From positions 744,001 through 808,000 of the forward strand of contig NZ_OMOJ01000001.1 in NCBI RefSeq assembly GCF_900302505.1: 64,000 nucleotides of DNA, given 5' to 3'. The notes under the pieces were generated by a model that did no database searches, was not told the DNA's origin, and saw nothing but the letters and a program-made list of their open reading frames with translations. This document shows, piece after piece, positions 36,704 through 45,410 of this stretch. The first letter of the stretch is position 1. The number at the start of each line of letters is the position of its first letter. This stretch comes from Pseudoprimorskyibacter insulae. Its GTDB lineage: Bacteria; Pseudomonadota; Alphaproteobacteria; Rhodobacterales; Rhodobacteraceae. Position numbers and translations under genes: made by a program.

Positions 36704-38506
36704 TCAAGCCAGCAGATCAATTTCAGAATTGCCTGCCTTGACAAGCAATGATGCCTGATCCGCCCCATCCACAAGCGCCCAAAGCAGCACGCCGGTGTTG
36801 ATATGCGTGATAAAGACCTCGTCCACCTCGGCACTTCCTGCGCCGGTTGTGCTGGCGGTCTGGACAAGGAAATCATCCTTGGTCGCCGCACCGCCGTAAA
36901 ACAGCACATCGCCCTCGGCGGCGTTGTAATCCTGAATCCAGTCGCTGCCATGCCCGGCCGCGCCTTGGTGAAAGAACTTATCCGCGCCGGTGCCGCCGTT
37001 CAGCCGGTCAAAGCCGAAACCACCGTTGATAAAGTCATCCCCAGTGCCGCCAAAGATCAGGTCCGACAGGGCCTGCCCGGTCAACTGGTCGTCGCCGTCT
37101 TGGCCCAAGATTTCGTCCGCGCCGAACCCGCCGACAAAGGTGTCATTGCCCGCGCCGCCATAGAACAGGTCGTTGCCATAGCCGCCGTCGCCAAAGTCAT
37201 TGCCGTCGCCCGCGTAGAACACATCGCGCAGGTCATCCGCCGAACTGCCGCCGATCAGCACGTCATTGCCAGTGTCGCCATTGAGCGTATCGGCACCGTC
37301 GCCCGCCTCAAGCGTGTCATCGCCATCGCCGCCGGCCACCGTGTCATTGCCTCGCCCGGTGTAGGCGCTGTCATTGCCGCCGCCCATCAGCACGTTCAGA
37401 CCAACCGTCGCATCGTTCCAAAGCAAGACATCCGCGCCATCGCTGGCGGAGTAGTCGATCTTGGTTGCTGTTACGTTCTGTACTTTGCCGGTCAAATCAA
37501 CTGTGCCCGCGTCGGCTTGGGCAAGAACCCGTGCTCCGTTGAATTCGTCGAACTGCGCGAATTGGGCGGTGGTCAGCTTTACATAGTCTGACTGAAGCAC
37601 CTCAAATTCGGTGATTGTCCAATTTTCCAACTCTCCGGTTACGCTAAAGACGTCTCGTCCTTCGCCACCGTCGACAACTAATGCTGGTATCTCCCTACCG
37701 ACATAGACTCCTCTGAACAAATCATCGCCGGCCCCAAGAAAGACAGATGTTGTTTCGCTGCCGGAACCGATGACTAGTACTTCGTCATTTCCGGCACCGG
37801 CATCAATAAAAGATCCGTTGACTACGACAGTGATTGTATCGTCACCGTCATTGCCGATGAGTGTTTTGTCGCCGCTTCCACTCAGGATGTCATTGCCGCT
37901 GCCGCCGATCACTGTGTCGCTACCGAACCCGGGCGCTACAATCCAGTCGATCCCCGTCCCTGAGAAGTCGAAGTAATCGTCATGGGTGATCAGCAGATTG
38001 TGCCACAACGTAGAGATCTTCCCAGTGGTCCCTTCGGCAAAGCTGACCCCGGTGAAATCCAGCGTGCCGCCGTCAACGATGACCAACTGATCCATGCGCC
38101 CGAAGGATGTGAACTGCGACAGAAATTCCGTGGTGACCAACAGCATTAGCTCGGTGGCAGTCGAGGTGTCCAACTCGAAGTGTTCAAACCCCGTGTAGCT
38201 GCCGGCGGTCAGGTCGATGGTGTCGCCGGATTGGGCCGTGTCGACATATAGAAACAGCGTGTCATTGCCGCTGCCGCCATCAAGGCTGTCGCCGGTCGCT
38301 TGATACCGGTGCAGGATCCAGTCGTCGCCATCGCCGCCCAGAACCGTATCTATGCCCAGATCGCCCGACAGTGTGTCATTCCCGCCGCCGCCTTCGATCC
38401 GGTCATCGCCGAGCAGCCCGCTGATGCTGTCGCCGTCATCGGTGCCGATCAATGCGGCCAGTGCGCCGCCGTCGTCATTTCCGGTGGTCCCCGTAATCTG
38501 CGCCAT
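36704..38506 (-). CDS. RTX protein G (600 aa)
   Basis: The protein opens with RTX-like units (MAQITGTTGNDDGGALAALI; GGGGNDTLSGDLGIDTVLGG). A beta-rich section of about 250 residues follows (e.g. HFELDTSTATELMLLVTTEF) before the C-terminal module. That module is the most divergent of the set: its repeats read AGDGNDFGDGGYGNDLFYGG and it ends SEIDLLA. The middle of the gene (about 37600-37880) is poorer in G+C than the ends: hand counts for three 60-base lines are 30, 31 and 26. Function unknown. Confidence 0.9.
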   Translation of the reverse strand: MAQITGTTGNDDGGALAALIGTDDGDSISGLLGDDRIEGGGGNDTLSGDLGIDTVLGGDGDDWILHRYQATGDSLDGGSGNDTLFLYVDTAQSGDTIDLTAGSYTGFEHFELDTSTATELMLLVTTEFLSQFTSFGRMDQLVIVDGGTLDFTGVSFAEGTTGKISTLWHNLLITHDDYFDFSGTGIDWIVAPGFGSDTVIGGSGNDILSGSGDKTLIGNDGDDTITVVVNGSFIDAGAGNDEVLVIGSGSETTSVFLGAGDDLFRGVYVGREIPALVVDGGEGRDVFSVTGELENWTITEFEVLQSDYVKLTTAQFAQFDEFNGARVLAQADAGTVDLTGKVQNVTATKIDYSASDGADVLLWNDATVGLNVLMGGGNDSAYTGRGNDTVAGGDGDDTLEAGDGADTLNGDTGNDVLIGGSSADDLRDVFYAGDGNDFGDGGYGNDLFYGGAGNDTFVGGFGADEILGQDGDDQLTGQALSDLIFGGTGDDFINGGFGFDRLNGGTGADKFFHQGAAGHGSDWIQDYNAAEGDVLFYGGAATKDDFLVQTASTTGAGSAEVDEVFITHINTGVLLWALVDGADQASLLVKAGNSEIDLLA

Positions 38507-38587
38507 ATGCTTGATCCAATGAGTGACTGAAAAGTGCCATTCATCTTAAGCGTGCGGCGGGATCGGGCAAGCCTTTTGCGGCGTGGT

Positions 38588-38610
38588 GCGGGCCCCCGGC
38601 GGAGGCCCGC
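38588..38610 (-). terminator. Hairpin after RTX gene H
   Basis: GCGGGCC / GGCCCGC stem with a 9-base loop, 7 bases beyond the RTX H stop on the minus strand. No clear T-run. It separates the H and G genes. Confidence 0.5.
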
Positions 38611-38617
38611 CAAAGGG

Positions 38618-40480
38618 TTATGCCAGCAGATCGAAGGTCTGACCGGCGGCCAATACGTTCAAGCTGCTTTGCCCGTCGCCATCCACCAGCGCCCAAAGCA
38701 GGTTGCCCGAGGGCAGGTGGGTGATGAACACCTCTTGCACGCCCGCATCACCGGCATTCGCCGTGGTGGCCCGCTGGACAAGGAAATCGGCCTTGGTGGC
38801 CGCGCCGCCGCCAAAGAACAGCACGTCGCCTTCCGCTGCGTTATAGTCCTGAATCCAGTCACTGCCGTGACCGGCGGCGTTGGTGTGATAGAACTTATCA
38901 GCCCCCAGTCCGCCGTTCACCCGGTCAAACCCAAAGCCGCCGTTGATGAAGTCGTTCCCGTTGCCGCCAAAGATCTGATCTGACCACGCCGACCCGGTCA
39001 GCACGTCGTTGCCATCCCCGCCAATGACCGTGTCCACACCATAGCCACCTTCGATGGAGTCATCCCCGGCATCCCCGCGCAGTTCGTCATTGCCGTAGCC
39101 GCCGTCGATGCTGTCATTGCCATCGCCGCCATAGATCACGTCGCGGATGTCGTCGGCAGTGCTGCCGCCAAAGATAAAGTCATCGCCCGCGCCGCCGATC
39201 AGCGTATCGGCCCCATCCAGACCGCGCAGCGTGTCATTGCCGCCCGCACCATTGAGCGTATCGGAGGCCGACGTGCCGACCAGTTCCTCGGCGGCATCGG
39301 TGCCGGTCTTGTTGACCGGGGTCACCGGGCGGGCCACATCCAGCGTGGTATCCGCACCCTCTAATTCGAACTCTCGGACCTGAAAGTCGATCAGCAGGGC
39401 GGTGTTGTTGTCGGTGCGCAGGAACTGACCATTGGTCGAAAGCCCGGCCTCAACCGTGCCAAGCCGCGCGCCGTCGTTGTCGAACTCCTGAAACCGGCCT
39501 TCGTTCTTGAACGCCGGGCTGAATTCAAAGGCGTGGAAGCCGACGATGAACCCGCTTTCGGTGGCGACAAGGCGGGGCTTGTCCTGCGTTCCGGCGGTGT
39601 TTTCATTCACAATGGTCGAATCCACGACGATATTGCCCGAGGCGTCATAGATCTTGAACCAGACCGACCCGCCATCGGTATCGGTGCTTTGCGATCCGGC
39701 ATCGGCCCATGCGATAACCACATTGCCGTTCGACAGCGTCTCAACCTCAACCCCCAGCGCGACCCCGAATTTCGAGGACTCGCCATGGCTGACCGAAATG
39801 CGATTGCCGACCTTTTCGGCGGTCGTGCCATCAAAGAACTGCATGTAGGTCTGGCGCGGGGCACCGCCGTTGGTGGTGGTGAAGGCCACGGCGATTTTGT
39901 CGCCGACCACGGTGATGTCATAGCCTTGGTGCAGGCTGATCCCCGGCAATTGGCCAAGGCCGTTCAAGCTCCCAGGGTTTGAGGCCAGAACCTCCCCTTC
40001 AGCATTGACGATCGAAAATTCCGCCGCCGCCATCGAGGAGGTCGTTTTTATCAGCGCAATCCGGCCATCGGGTAGGTTGTAGGAGAAATCCAGCATGGAC
40101 TGATCTGTCCGGCTGAATGCGCCCGAGGTGATTTGAACAGGGGCCGCCACTTCGGCCCCGGTTTCGATGTCCAGCTTGACCACCCAGTTGGTATAGACCT
40201 TCGGCAGCGGATCTGCGTCGCCCACTTGGTAGTAGACGTTCATCGTGCCATCGCCGTTGTCATAGACGTGGTAGGTGATCAGCTCGCCCAGACCGAGCCC
40301 GCTGTCATCGGCATATTTGCGGGCGGTGAACACCTGACCTTCATCGTCGTAGGCCGAAATATTGGCCCCATCTGCGACGACGGCGTTGTCATCAATGCGG
40401 AACAGCCGGGAATAGGTCCGGCTGCCGTTGACGATGAAATTCGGGTCGGTGTTGTAAGGTGCAACAGTTGTATAAGTCAT
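38618..40480 (-). CDS. RTX protein H (620 aa), propeller-like head
   Basis: The head of about 390 residues (MTYTTVAPYNTDPNFIVNGS) has repeats such as VETLSNGNVVIAWADAG ... KIYDASGN, the same style as D and F. The RTX module follows. Its DNA is a mosaic: the last 120 bases equal those of gene C, while an internal 180-base stretch differs from gene D at only five positions. It lies 39 bases downstream of RTX gene I, so the two may be cotranscribed. Probably secreted by a type I system encoded elsewhere. Confidence 0.9.
   Translation of the reverse strand: MTYTTVAPYNTDPNFIVNGSRTYSRLFRIDDNAVVADGANISAYDDEGQVFTARKYADDSGLGLGELITYHVYDNGDGTMNVYYQVGDADPLPKVYTNWVVKLDIETGAEVAAPVQITSGAFSRTDQSMLDFSYNLPDGRIALIKTTSSMAAAEFSIVNAEGEVLASNPGSLNGLGQLPGISLHQGYDITVVGDKIAVAFTTTNGGAPRQTYMQFFDGTTAEKVGNRISVSHGESSKFGVALGVEVETLSNGNVVIAWADAGSQSTDTDGGSVWFKIYDASGNIVVDSTIVNENTAGTQDKPRLVATESGFIVGFHAFEFSPAFKNEGRFQEFDNDGARLGTVEAGLSTNGQFLRTDNNTALLIDFQVREFELEGADTTLDVARPVTPVNKTGTDAAEELVGTSASDTLNGAGGNDTLRGLDGADTLIGGAGDDFIFGGSTADDIRDVIYGGDGNDSIDGGYGNDELRGDAGDDSIEGGYGVDTVIGGDGNDVLTGSAWSDQIFGGNGNDFINGGFGFDRVNGGLGADKFYHTNAAGHGSDWIQDYNAAEGDVLFFGGGAATKADFLVQRATTANAGDAGVQEVFITHLPSGNLLWALVDGDGQSSLNVLAAGQTFDLLA
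38622..38741 (-). repeat. 120-bp segment identical to 27225-27344
   Basis: Partner copy in RTX gene H. Identity ends sharply: the next bases in H (CCCGCATCACC on the plus strand) differ from C (GCTGCGCTGCC). Confidence 0.9.
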
Positions 40481-40519
40481 TTTTGAAAGACTCTGATGTC
40501 GTTATTGCCGTGAATTGGG

Positions 40520-42937
40520 TTACGCCAGTAGATCGAAAACCGTTCCGCCACTTTGAACATTGATCGAAGTTTGCGCTTCGCCATCCACCAAGGCCCAAAG
40601 CAATTGGCCGGTGGATTTGTGGGTGACAAAAGCTTCTTGCACGCTCGCATTCCCGGCGGTGGGGGTGGTTGCGTATTGCACAAGGAAATCGGATTTGGTG
40701 GCCGTCGCGCCGCCATATTGCAGCACGTCTCCTTCAGCGGCCGAATAGTCCTGAATCCAGTCGCTGCCATGCCCGGCCGCGCCTTGGTGGAAGAACTTGT
40801 CGCCGCCGCCGCTGCCGTTCAGACGGTCAAAGCCAAAGCCGCCATTGATAAAGTCATCGCCATCCCCGCCAAACAGGGCGTCTGACAGCGCGCCGCCGCT
40901 GAGGATGTCGTTGCCGGTGCCGCCAATCAGCAGGTCTGCGCCAAAATTGCCAGAAAGCTGGTCATCGCCCGCATCGCCGCGCAATTCGTCATTGCCATAG
41001 CCGCCATCCACGGTGTCATTGCCGTCGCCCGCATAGACCACATCGCGCAGGTCGCCCGAACCGGGGCCGCCAAAGATAAAGTCATCGCCCGCGCCGCCAA
41101 TCAGCGTGTCGGTGCCAAGATTGCCGTAGATGCTGTCGTCGCCATCAAGCCCGTTGATCGTGTCATTGCCGGACCCGCCCTTCAGCAGATCGTTGCCCGA
41201 CGTACCGGTCAGGCCAACTGCGGTGCTGGTGTCCAATAGGTTTTCGGCACTGACTTGGCCGTCTTGCGTGCCATCCACCGCGTCGGCAAATAGCAGGCTG
41301 CCGCCCGACACCAGATATGCGCCGCCGCGCGGGACCGTCGATCCGACCTCCATCATGGCAGTGTCGCCGATCAGCATGTCAGACCGGCCATCGCCATCCA
41401 GATCGCCAATCAAGTTCAGCGAGCTGCCAAGCTTGGAGGAGGCTTTGCCGGGGGATGTCAGGGCAAAGCCGCCATTGGCCCCGATCAGATTGCTGACCAG
41501 AATTTCGCCATCCACCGTGCCGTCTGCCGCGTCGCCTGCGTTCAACGAGGCCCCGCTGATCATGTAGACGGTCGGGCCTGAGCTGCCGGTCCGGGACAGC
41601 GCCATAAAGTCGCCCACACCGTCGCCGTCGAAATCACCTGCATAGCTGACGTTAAAGCCGAATTCGCCAAGTCGTTGATTGCCAATGATGCGATAGGCCC
41701 CAATACCTGCGCCCACGGTCAGGTTTGAGATCAGGCTTAGGTCGATGCTGGAATCCTGCCCATCCAGACGGTCGGCGGCATCCAGAGACCGGGCGGTCAT
41801 CACATAGACGATCCCGGCATTGTCGCCGCCCACGTCTGACCCGCGCCCGCCGATAATCAGATCGTTCAGACCATCGCCGTCAATGTCACCAGTCGTGCCA
41901 AGGGCAGATCCCAGCAGGTCTTCTTTCGGGGTTTGTACGCCGTGGAAGGCATAGCCGCCGCCACCGTCCATCAGGTCGGCTTCAATGATGCCATCCGTCA
42001 GCCCATCGGCCGCGTCGGCAAGCCCAAAGCCCGAGGCCGAGACCAGGTAGGCCACGCCCGCGCCGCCATTGTCACCGCTGCCGCCCACCATGATCTGATG
42101 GAAGCCGCTGGCAGTGCTGAAGACAGGGCCCACATCGACCACCCCTTCGCCCATGCGCACGCCCGAGGTGCCGCCTCGGATCAGGTTCTGGCCATTGATC
42201 GGATGTGCATCCGCCACGGCGTCGGACAGGGTCAGTTTGTTGTCGGCGGTGCCATCAAGCACATCGAGGCGGTCCAGATCCTCAACCAAGATTGACCAGA
42301 TCGAGCCTTCGTTCACATTGCTTCCGCGGTCCGAGAAGGGGGCGGCGATGGCGATCCGGTCGTAATTGCCCAGCTGGGTGAAATCTTCATCCAGCCCGGC
42401 AATGGTCTGGCCCAAGAAGATGTTCTGCTTGTCACCGTAGAAGGTGAAGGTGGCATTGGCGGCGTCAATCTCGCCGTCGGTTGCGCCATCCAGCGCGTCC
42501 AATCCGGCAAGGTTGGCCGCCTGAAACAAGAAGACCGCGCCTGCATTGTTGGCGATCGTGTCGTCTTGGGGGGCGCCAATGGCCAAAAGCTGTGTGCTGT
42601 CTGGACCATTCACGCTTTCCATATAGGCCAGTGACGATCCGAAACCCGATGTCGTGCTGGAATAGGTGATCCGGTATGACCCCGATTGCGCAGGCACATT
42701 CGACAGATCAATGACCTGGTCTGTGGCGCCGTCTGCGGCATCGGCGGCTGCCAGATCCAGACCGTTCAGAACATAGACCTGCGCACCGATGGAACTGCTG
42801 ACATCGGCTGACCCGCCGATGATGAAATCCAGCGTTCCATCCCCGTTAATATCGCGCACAAGGGTCGAAAAACCGAGGTTGCCAGAAGAATTGCCAGTGG
42901 TCGAAGTGTCCACGCCAATGAAACGATAAGAGGCCAT
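40520..42937 (-). CDS. RTX protein I (805 aa) with FG-GAP repeats
   Basis: The largest of the ten. The head of about 570 residues is built of FG-GAP/integrin-alpha-type repeats with Ca-binding loops: RDINGDGTLDFIIGG, GDIDGDGLNDLIIGG, GDFDGDGVGDFMALS, GDLDGDGRSDMLIGD. Between them stand AADAADGATDQ-like spacers. This predicts a seven-bladed propeller. The C-terminal RTX module ends TVFDLLA. The ribosome site AAGGAG is strong. A secreted adhesin or binding protein is plausible from the integrin-like fold, but no partner is visible. Confidence 0.92.
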   Translation of the reverse strand: MASYRFIGVDTSTTGNSSGNLGFSTLVRDINGDGTLDFIIGGSADVSSSIGAQVYVLNGLDLAAADAADGATDQVIDLSNVPAQSGSYRITYSSTTSGFGSSLAYMESVNGPDSTQLLAIGAPQDDTIANNAGAVFLFQAANLAGLDALDGATDGEIDAANATFTFYGDKQNIFLGQTIAGLDEDFTQLGNYDRIAIAAPFSDRGSNVNEGSIWSILVEDLDRLDVLDGTADNKLTLSDAVADAHPINGQNLIRGGTSGVRMGEGVVDVGPVFSTASGFHQIMVGGSGDNGGAGVAYLVSASGFGLADAADGLTDGIIEADLMDGGGGYAFHGVQTPKEDLLGSALGTTGDIDGDGLNDLIIGGRGSDVGGDNAGIVYVMTARSLDAADRLDGQDSSIDLSLISNLTVGAGIGAYRIIGNQRLGEFGFNVSYAGDFDGDGVGDFMALSRTGSSGPTVYMISGASLNAGDAADGTVDGEILVSNLIGANGGFALTSPGKASSKLGSSLNLIGDLDGDGRSDMLIGDTAMMEVGSTVPRGGAYLVSGGSLLFADAVDGTQDGQVSAENLLDTSTAVGLTGTSGNDLLKGGSGNDTINGLDGDDSIYGNLGTDTLIGGAGDDFIFGGPGSGDLRDVVYAGDGNDTVDGGYGNDELRGDAGDDQLSGNFGADLLIGGTGNDILSGGALSDALFGGDGDDFINGGFGFDRLNGSGGGDKFFHQGAAGHGSDWIQDYSAAEGDVLQYGGATATKSDFLVQYATTPTAGNASVQEAFVTHKSTGQLLWALVDGEAQTSINVQSGGTVFDLLA

Positions 42938-43407
42938 ATCAGCTCTCCTTCTTCAAAATAACATCACAAAATTTGGGAAAAGCCCCCCCAATTGACTTAA
43001 GGGTTTCGCATGATCGACGTTGCGTCAACCTCTGGTTTTGGACAGGGGCGGCTTTTGCTGGAATACCTGACCTGATTGTGAACCTGGCCGTGAATTCATC
43101 CGGCGGTTTTCCATTTCGCGTCGTTTTGGGCGTGAAAATTCAACCTTAAGATGTGTGTCTGTTCGACAAATCTGAACCCGCCGACGCCTATCGGAAACAG
43201 ATCGTTGACAAAACAACTCAAAAAGGTTTGAAAATCATACCAGTCCGCTGGTGCGGCTTTGGGGACCGCGCTAACGTGCGGCCAGCGGGTGGGGGCGACT
43301 TTGGTCGTGCAGGCACCCCACTTAGTCGCCGCAGGGCATGCCGCACCTGGCAGCCAAGGCAGGATTTTATTGACAGGCCCGCCCCTCGGGCCAATGGGAG
43401 GATACAC
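42938..43407. other. 470-bp intergenic region between RTX gene I and frmA
   Basis: No convincing gene. It is the divergent promoter region of RTX gene I (minus) and frmA (plus). TTGACA-like hexamers occur at 43205-43210 and 43370-43375, without a clear partner -10 box. A GGCCCG / CGGGCC hairpin (43376-43392) stands just before the frmA ribosome site GGGAGGA. The AT-rich stretch at 43200-43240 is the likeliest promoter zone for frmA. Confidence 0.5.
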
Positions 43408-44538
43408 ATGCGCACCAAGGCCGCAGTCGCCGTCGAAGCCGGCAAACCGCTTCAGATCATGGAAGTGAACCTTGAGGGCCCGAAGAAGGGCGAAGTTCTG
43501 ATTGAAATCAAAGCCACCGGCGTTTGCCACACGGACGAATTCACCCTGTCCGGGGCCGACCCCGAAGGCCTGTTTCCGTCCATTCTGGGCCACGAAGGCG
43601 CGGGCGTTGTGATCGAAGTGGGCGAGGGCGTGACCACGCTGAAGCCGGGCGATCACGTGATCCCGCTTTATACCCCCGAATGCGGCGAATGCTATTCGTG
43701 TCTGTCGGGCAAAACCAACCTGTGCACCGCGATCCGCAACACCCAAGGTCAGGGCCTGATGCCCGATGGCACGACGCGGTTCAGCATGCTTGATGGCACG
43801 CCGATCTATCACTACATGGGCTGTTCGACCTTCGCGAACCACACCGTCATGCCGGAGATCGCGCTGGCCAAGGTGCGCGATGACGCGCCGTTTGATAAGA
43901 TCTGCTACATTGGTTGCGGCGTAACCACGGGCATCGGTTCGGTTATCAACACCGCCGGGGTTGAGATCGGCTCGACCGCCGCTGTCTTCGGTCTGGGCGG
44001 CATTGGTCTGAACGTCATTCAGGGGCTGCGCATGGCCGGGGCCGACATGATCATCGGCGTCGATCTGAACGATGACAAAGAGGAAATGGCCCGCAAGTTC
44101 GGCATGACCCACTTTGTGAACCCCAAGAAGATCGAAGGCACCGTGGTTCAGGAAATCGTCAAGCTGACGCAGACCGAAAAAGACCACATCGGCGGCGTGG
44201 ACTATTCGTTTGACGCCACCGGCAATGTTCAGGTCATGCGCGATGCGCTGGAATGTTCGCACCGTGGCTGGGGTGTGTCGGTTGTGATCGGCGTGGCCCC
44301 CGCAGGCGCGGAAATCAGCACCCGTCCGTTCCAGCTGGTCACCGGCCGCGTCTGGAAAGGCACGGCATTCGGCGGCGCCAAGGGCCGGACCGACGTGCCG
44401 AAGTTCGTCGACTGGTACATGGATGGCAAGATCGAGATCGACCCGATGATCACCCACACCATGCCGCTGGAAGACATCAACAACGCCTTTGACCTGATGC
44501 ACAAGGGCGAGTCCATCCGCTCGGTGGTGATCTACTGA
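43408..44538 (+). CDS. frmA: S-(hydroxymethyl)glutathione dehydrogenase / class III alcohol dehydrogenase
   Basis: A 376-residue zinc alcohol dehydrogenase starting at ATG 43408 after GGGAGGA; the open frame extends upstream without support. Catalytic zinc ligands lie in [14 protein letters not shown] and GHEGAG. The structural zinc loop is [15 protein letters not shown], and the NAD fold is [19 protein letters not shown]. Class III enzymes oxidise the glutathione-formaldehyde adduct to S-formylglutathione, and also reduce S-nitrosoglutathione. The next gene, coupled by TGATG, hydrolyses the product. It detoxifies formaldehyde from C1 and methylated compounds, common substrates for marine Rhodobacteraceae. 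Confidence 0.95.
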   Translation: MRTKAAVAVEAGKPLQIMEVNLEGPKKGEVLIEIKATGVCHTDEFTLSGADPEGLFPSILGHEGAGVVIEVGEGVTTLKPGDHVIPLYTPECGECYSCLSGKTNLCTAIRNTQGQGLMPDGTTRFSMLDGTPIYHYMGCSTFANHTVMPEIALAKVRDDAPFDKICYIGCGVTTGIGSVINTAGVEIGSTAAVFGLGGIGLNVIQGLRMAGADMIIGVDLNDDKEEMARKFGMTHFVNPKKIEGTVVQEIVKLTQTEKDHIGGVDYSFDATGNVQVMRDALECSHRGWGVSVVIGVAPAGAEISTRPFQLVTGRVWKGTAFGGAKGRTDVPKFVDWYMDGKIEIDPMITHTMPLEDINNAFDLMHKGESIRSVVIY

Positions 44539-45374
44539 TGGAGATCGTCTCCTCCAATCGCAGCCACGGGGGCGTTCAAGGCGTTTATCGCCACGCCTCT
44601 GCGGCAACGGGGACCGAGATGACATTCTCGGTCTTCGTGCCTGACCATGCCGAAGGGGCAAAACTGCCCGTGGTCTGGTATCTGTCGGGCCTCACCTGCA
44701 CCCATGCCAACGTCACCGAAAAGGGCGAATTTCGCGCCGCCTGCGCTGAACATGGTCTGATCTTTGTTGCCCCCGACACCTCGCCGCGCGGCGAGGGCGT
44801 GGCCGATGATGCCGAAGGCGCCTATTACTTTGGCCTTGGCGCGGGGTTCTACGTGAATGCCACCGAAGCGCCCTTTGCCCAGCACTACCAGATGCGCCGC
44901 TACATCGAGGAAGAACTGCCCGCGCTAATTGGCGCAGAATTTCCCGCCGATATGGCACGTCAGTCGATCATGGGCCATTCCATGGGCGGCCACGGCGCGT
45001 TGACCATCGGGCTGCGCAACGCGGATCGCTTCAGGGCGATCTCGGCCTTCTCGCCCATCGTCTCGCCGCTCAATTGCCCTTGGGGTGAAAAGGCGCTGAC
45101 GGGGTACATTGGGGCCGATAAGGCCGCGTGGCGCGACTATGACGCCTGTGCCCTGATCGAAGACGGCGCGCGCGTGCCGGATATTCTGGTGGACCAAGGC
45201 ACGGCGGACAACTTCCTTGAAGGTCAGCTCAAACCCGACCTGCTGGAAGCCGCCTGCGCCGATGCGGGCCAAAGCCTGACCCTGCGCATGCAGGAGGGCT
45301 ATGACCACAGCTACTACTTCATCTCGACCTTCATGGCCGAGCATCTGGCCTGGCACAAAGCCCGTCTGGGATAA
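44538..45374 (+). CDS. fghA: S-formylglutathione hydrolase
   Basis: A 278-residue esterase-D family alpha/beta hydrolase. The nucleophile Ser is in GHSMGGHGAL, the Asp in ILVDQGTADNFL and the His in YDHSYYF. It converts S-formylglutathione to formate and glutathione, completing formaldehyde oxidation begun by FrmA. The start overlaps the frmA stop by one base, so the two are one operon. It converges with RTX gene J across a hairpin. Confidence 0.95.
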   Translation: MEIVSSNRSHGGVQGVYRHASAATGTEMTFSVFVPDHAEGAKLPVVWYLSGLTCTHANVTEKGEFRAACAEHGLIFVAPDTSPRGEGVADDAEGAYYFGLGAGFYVNATEAPFAQHYQMRRYIEEELPALIGAEFPADMARQSIMGHSMGGHGALTIGLRNADRFRAISAFSPIVSPLNCPWGEKALTGYIGADKAAWRDYDACALIEDGARVPDILVDQGTADNFLEGQLKPDLLEAACADAGQSLTLRMQEGYDHSYYFISTFMAEHLAWHKARLG

Positions 45375-45375
45375 G

Positions 45376-45403
45376 AAAAAGCGGCGCGCCACCCCGGCGC
45401 GCC
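45376..45403 (-). terminator. Terminator of RTX gene J
   Basis: GGCGCGCC / GGCGCGCC stem (45383-45390 and 45396-45403) with a 5-base loop. On the minus strand it is followed by GCTTTTTC. It can also stop transcription from fghA on the other strand, though without a T-run. Confidence 0.75.
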
Positions 45404-45410
45404 TGCTCCC

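Noticed and set aside
43205-43240. Full sigma-70 promoter for frmA
   Set aside because: TTGACA is present at 43205-43210 but no acceptable -10 hexamer stands 16-18 bases downstream, so only the region is noted.
43096-44661. 521-codon open frame on the minus strand
   Set aside because: It is antisense to frmA, which is certain; long shadow frames are common in G+C-rich DNA and this one has no recognisable protein features.
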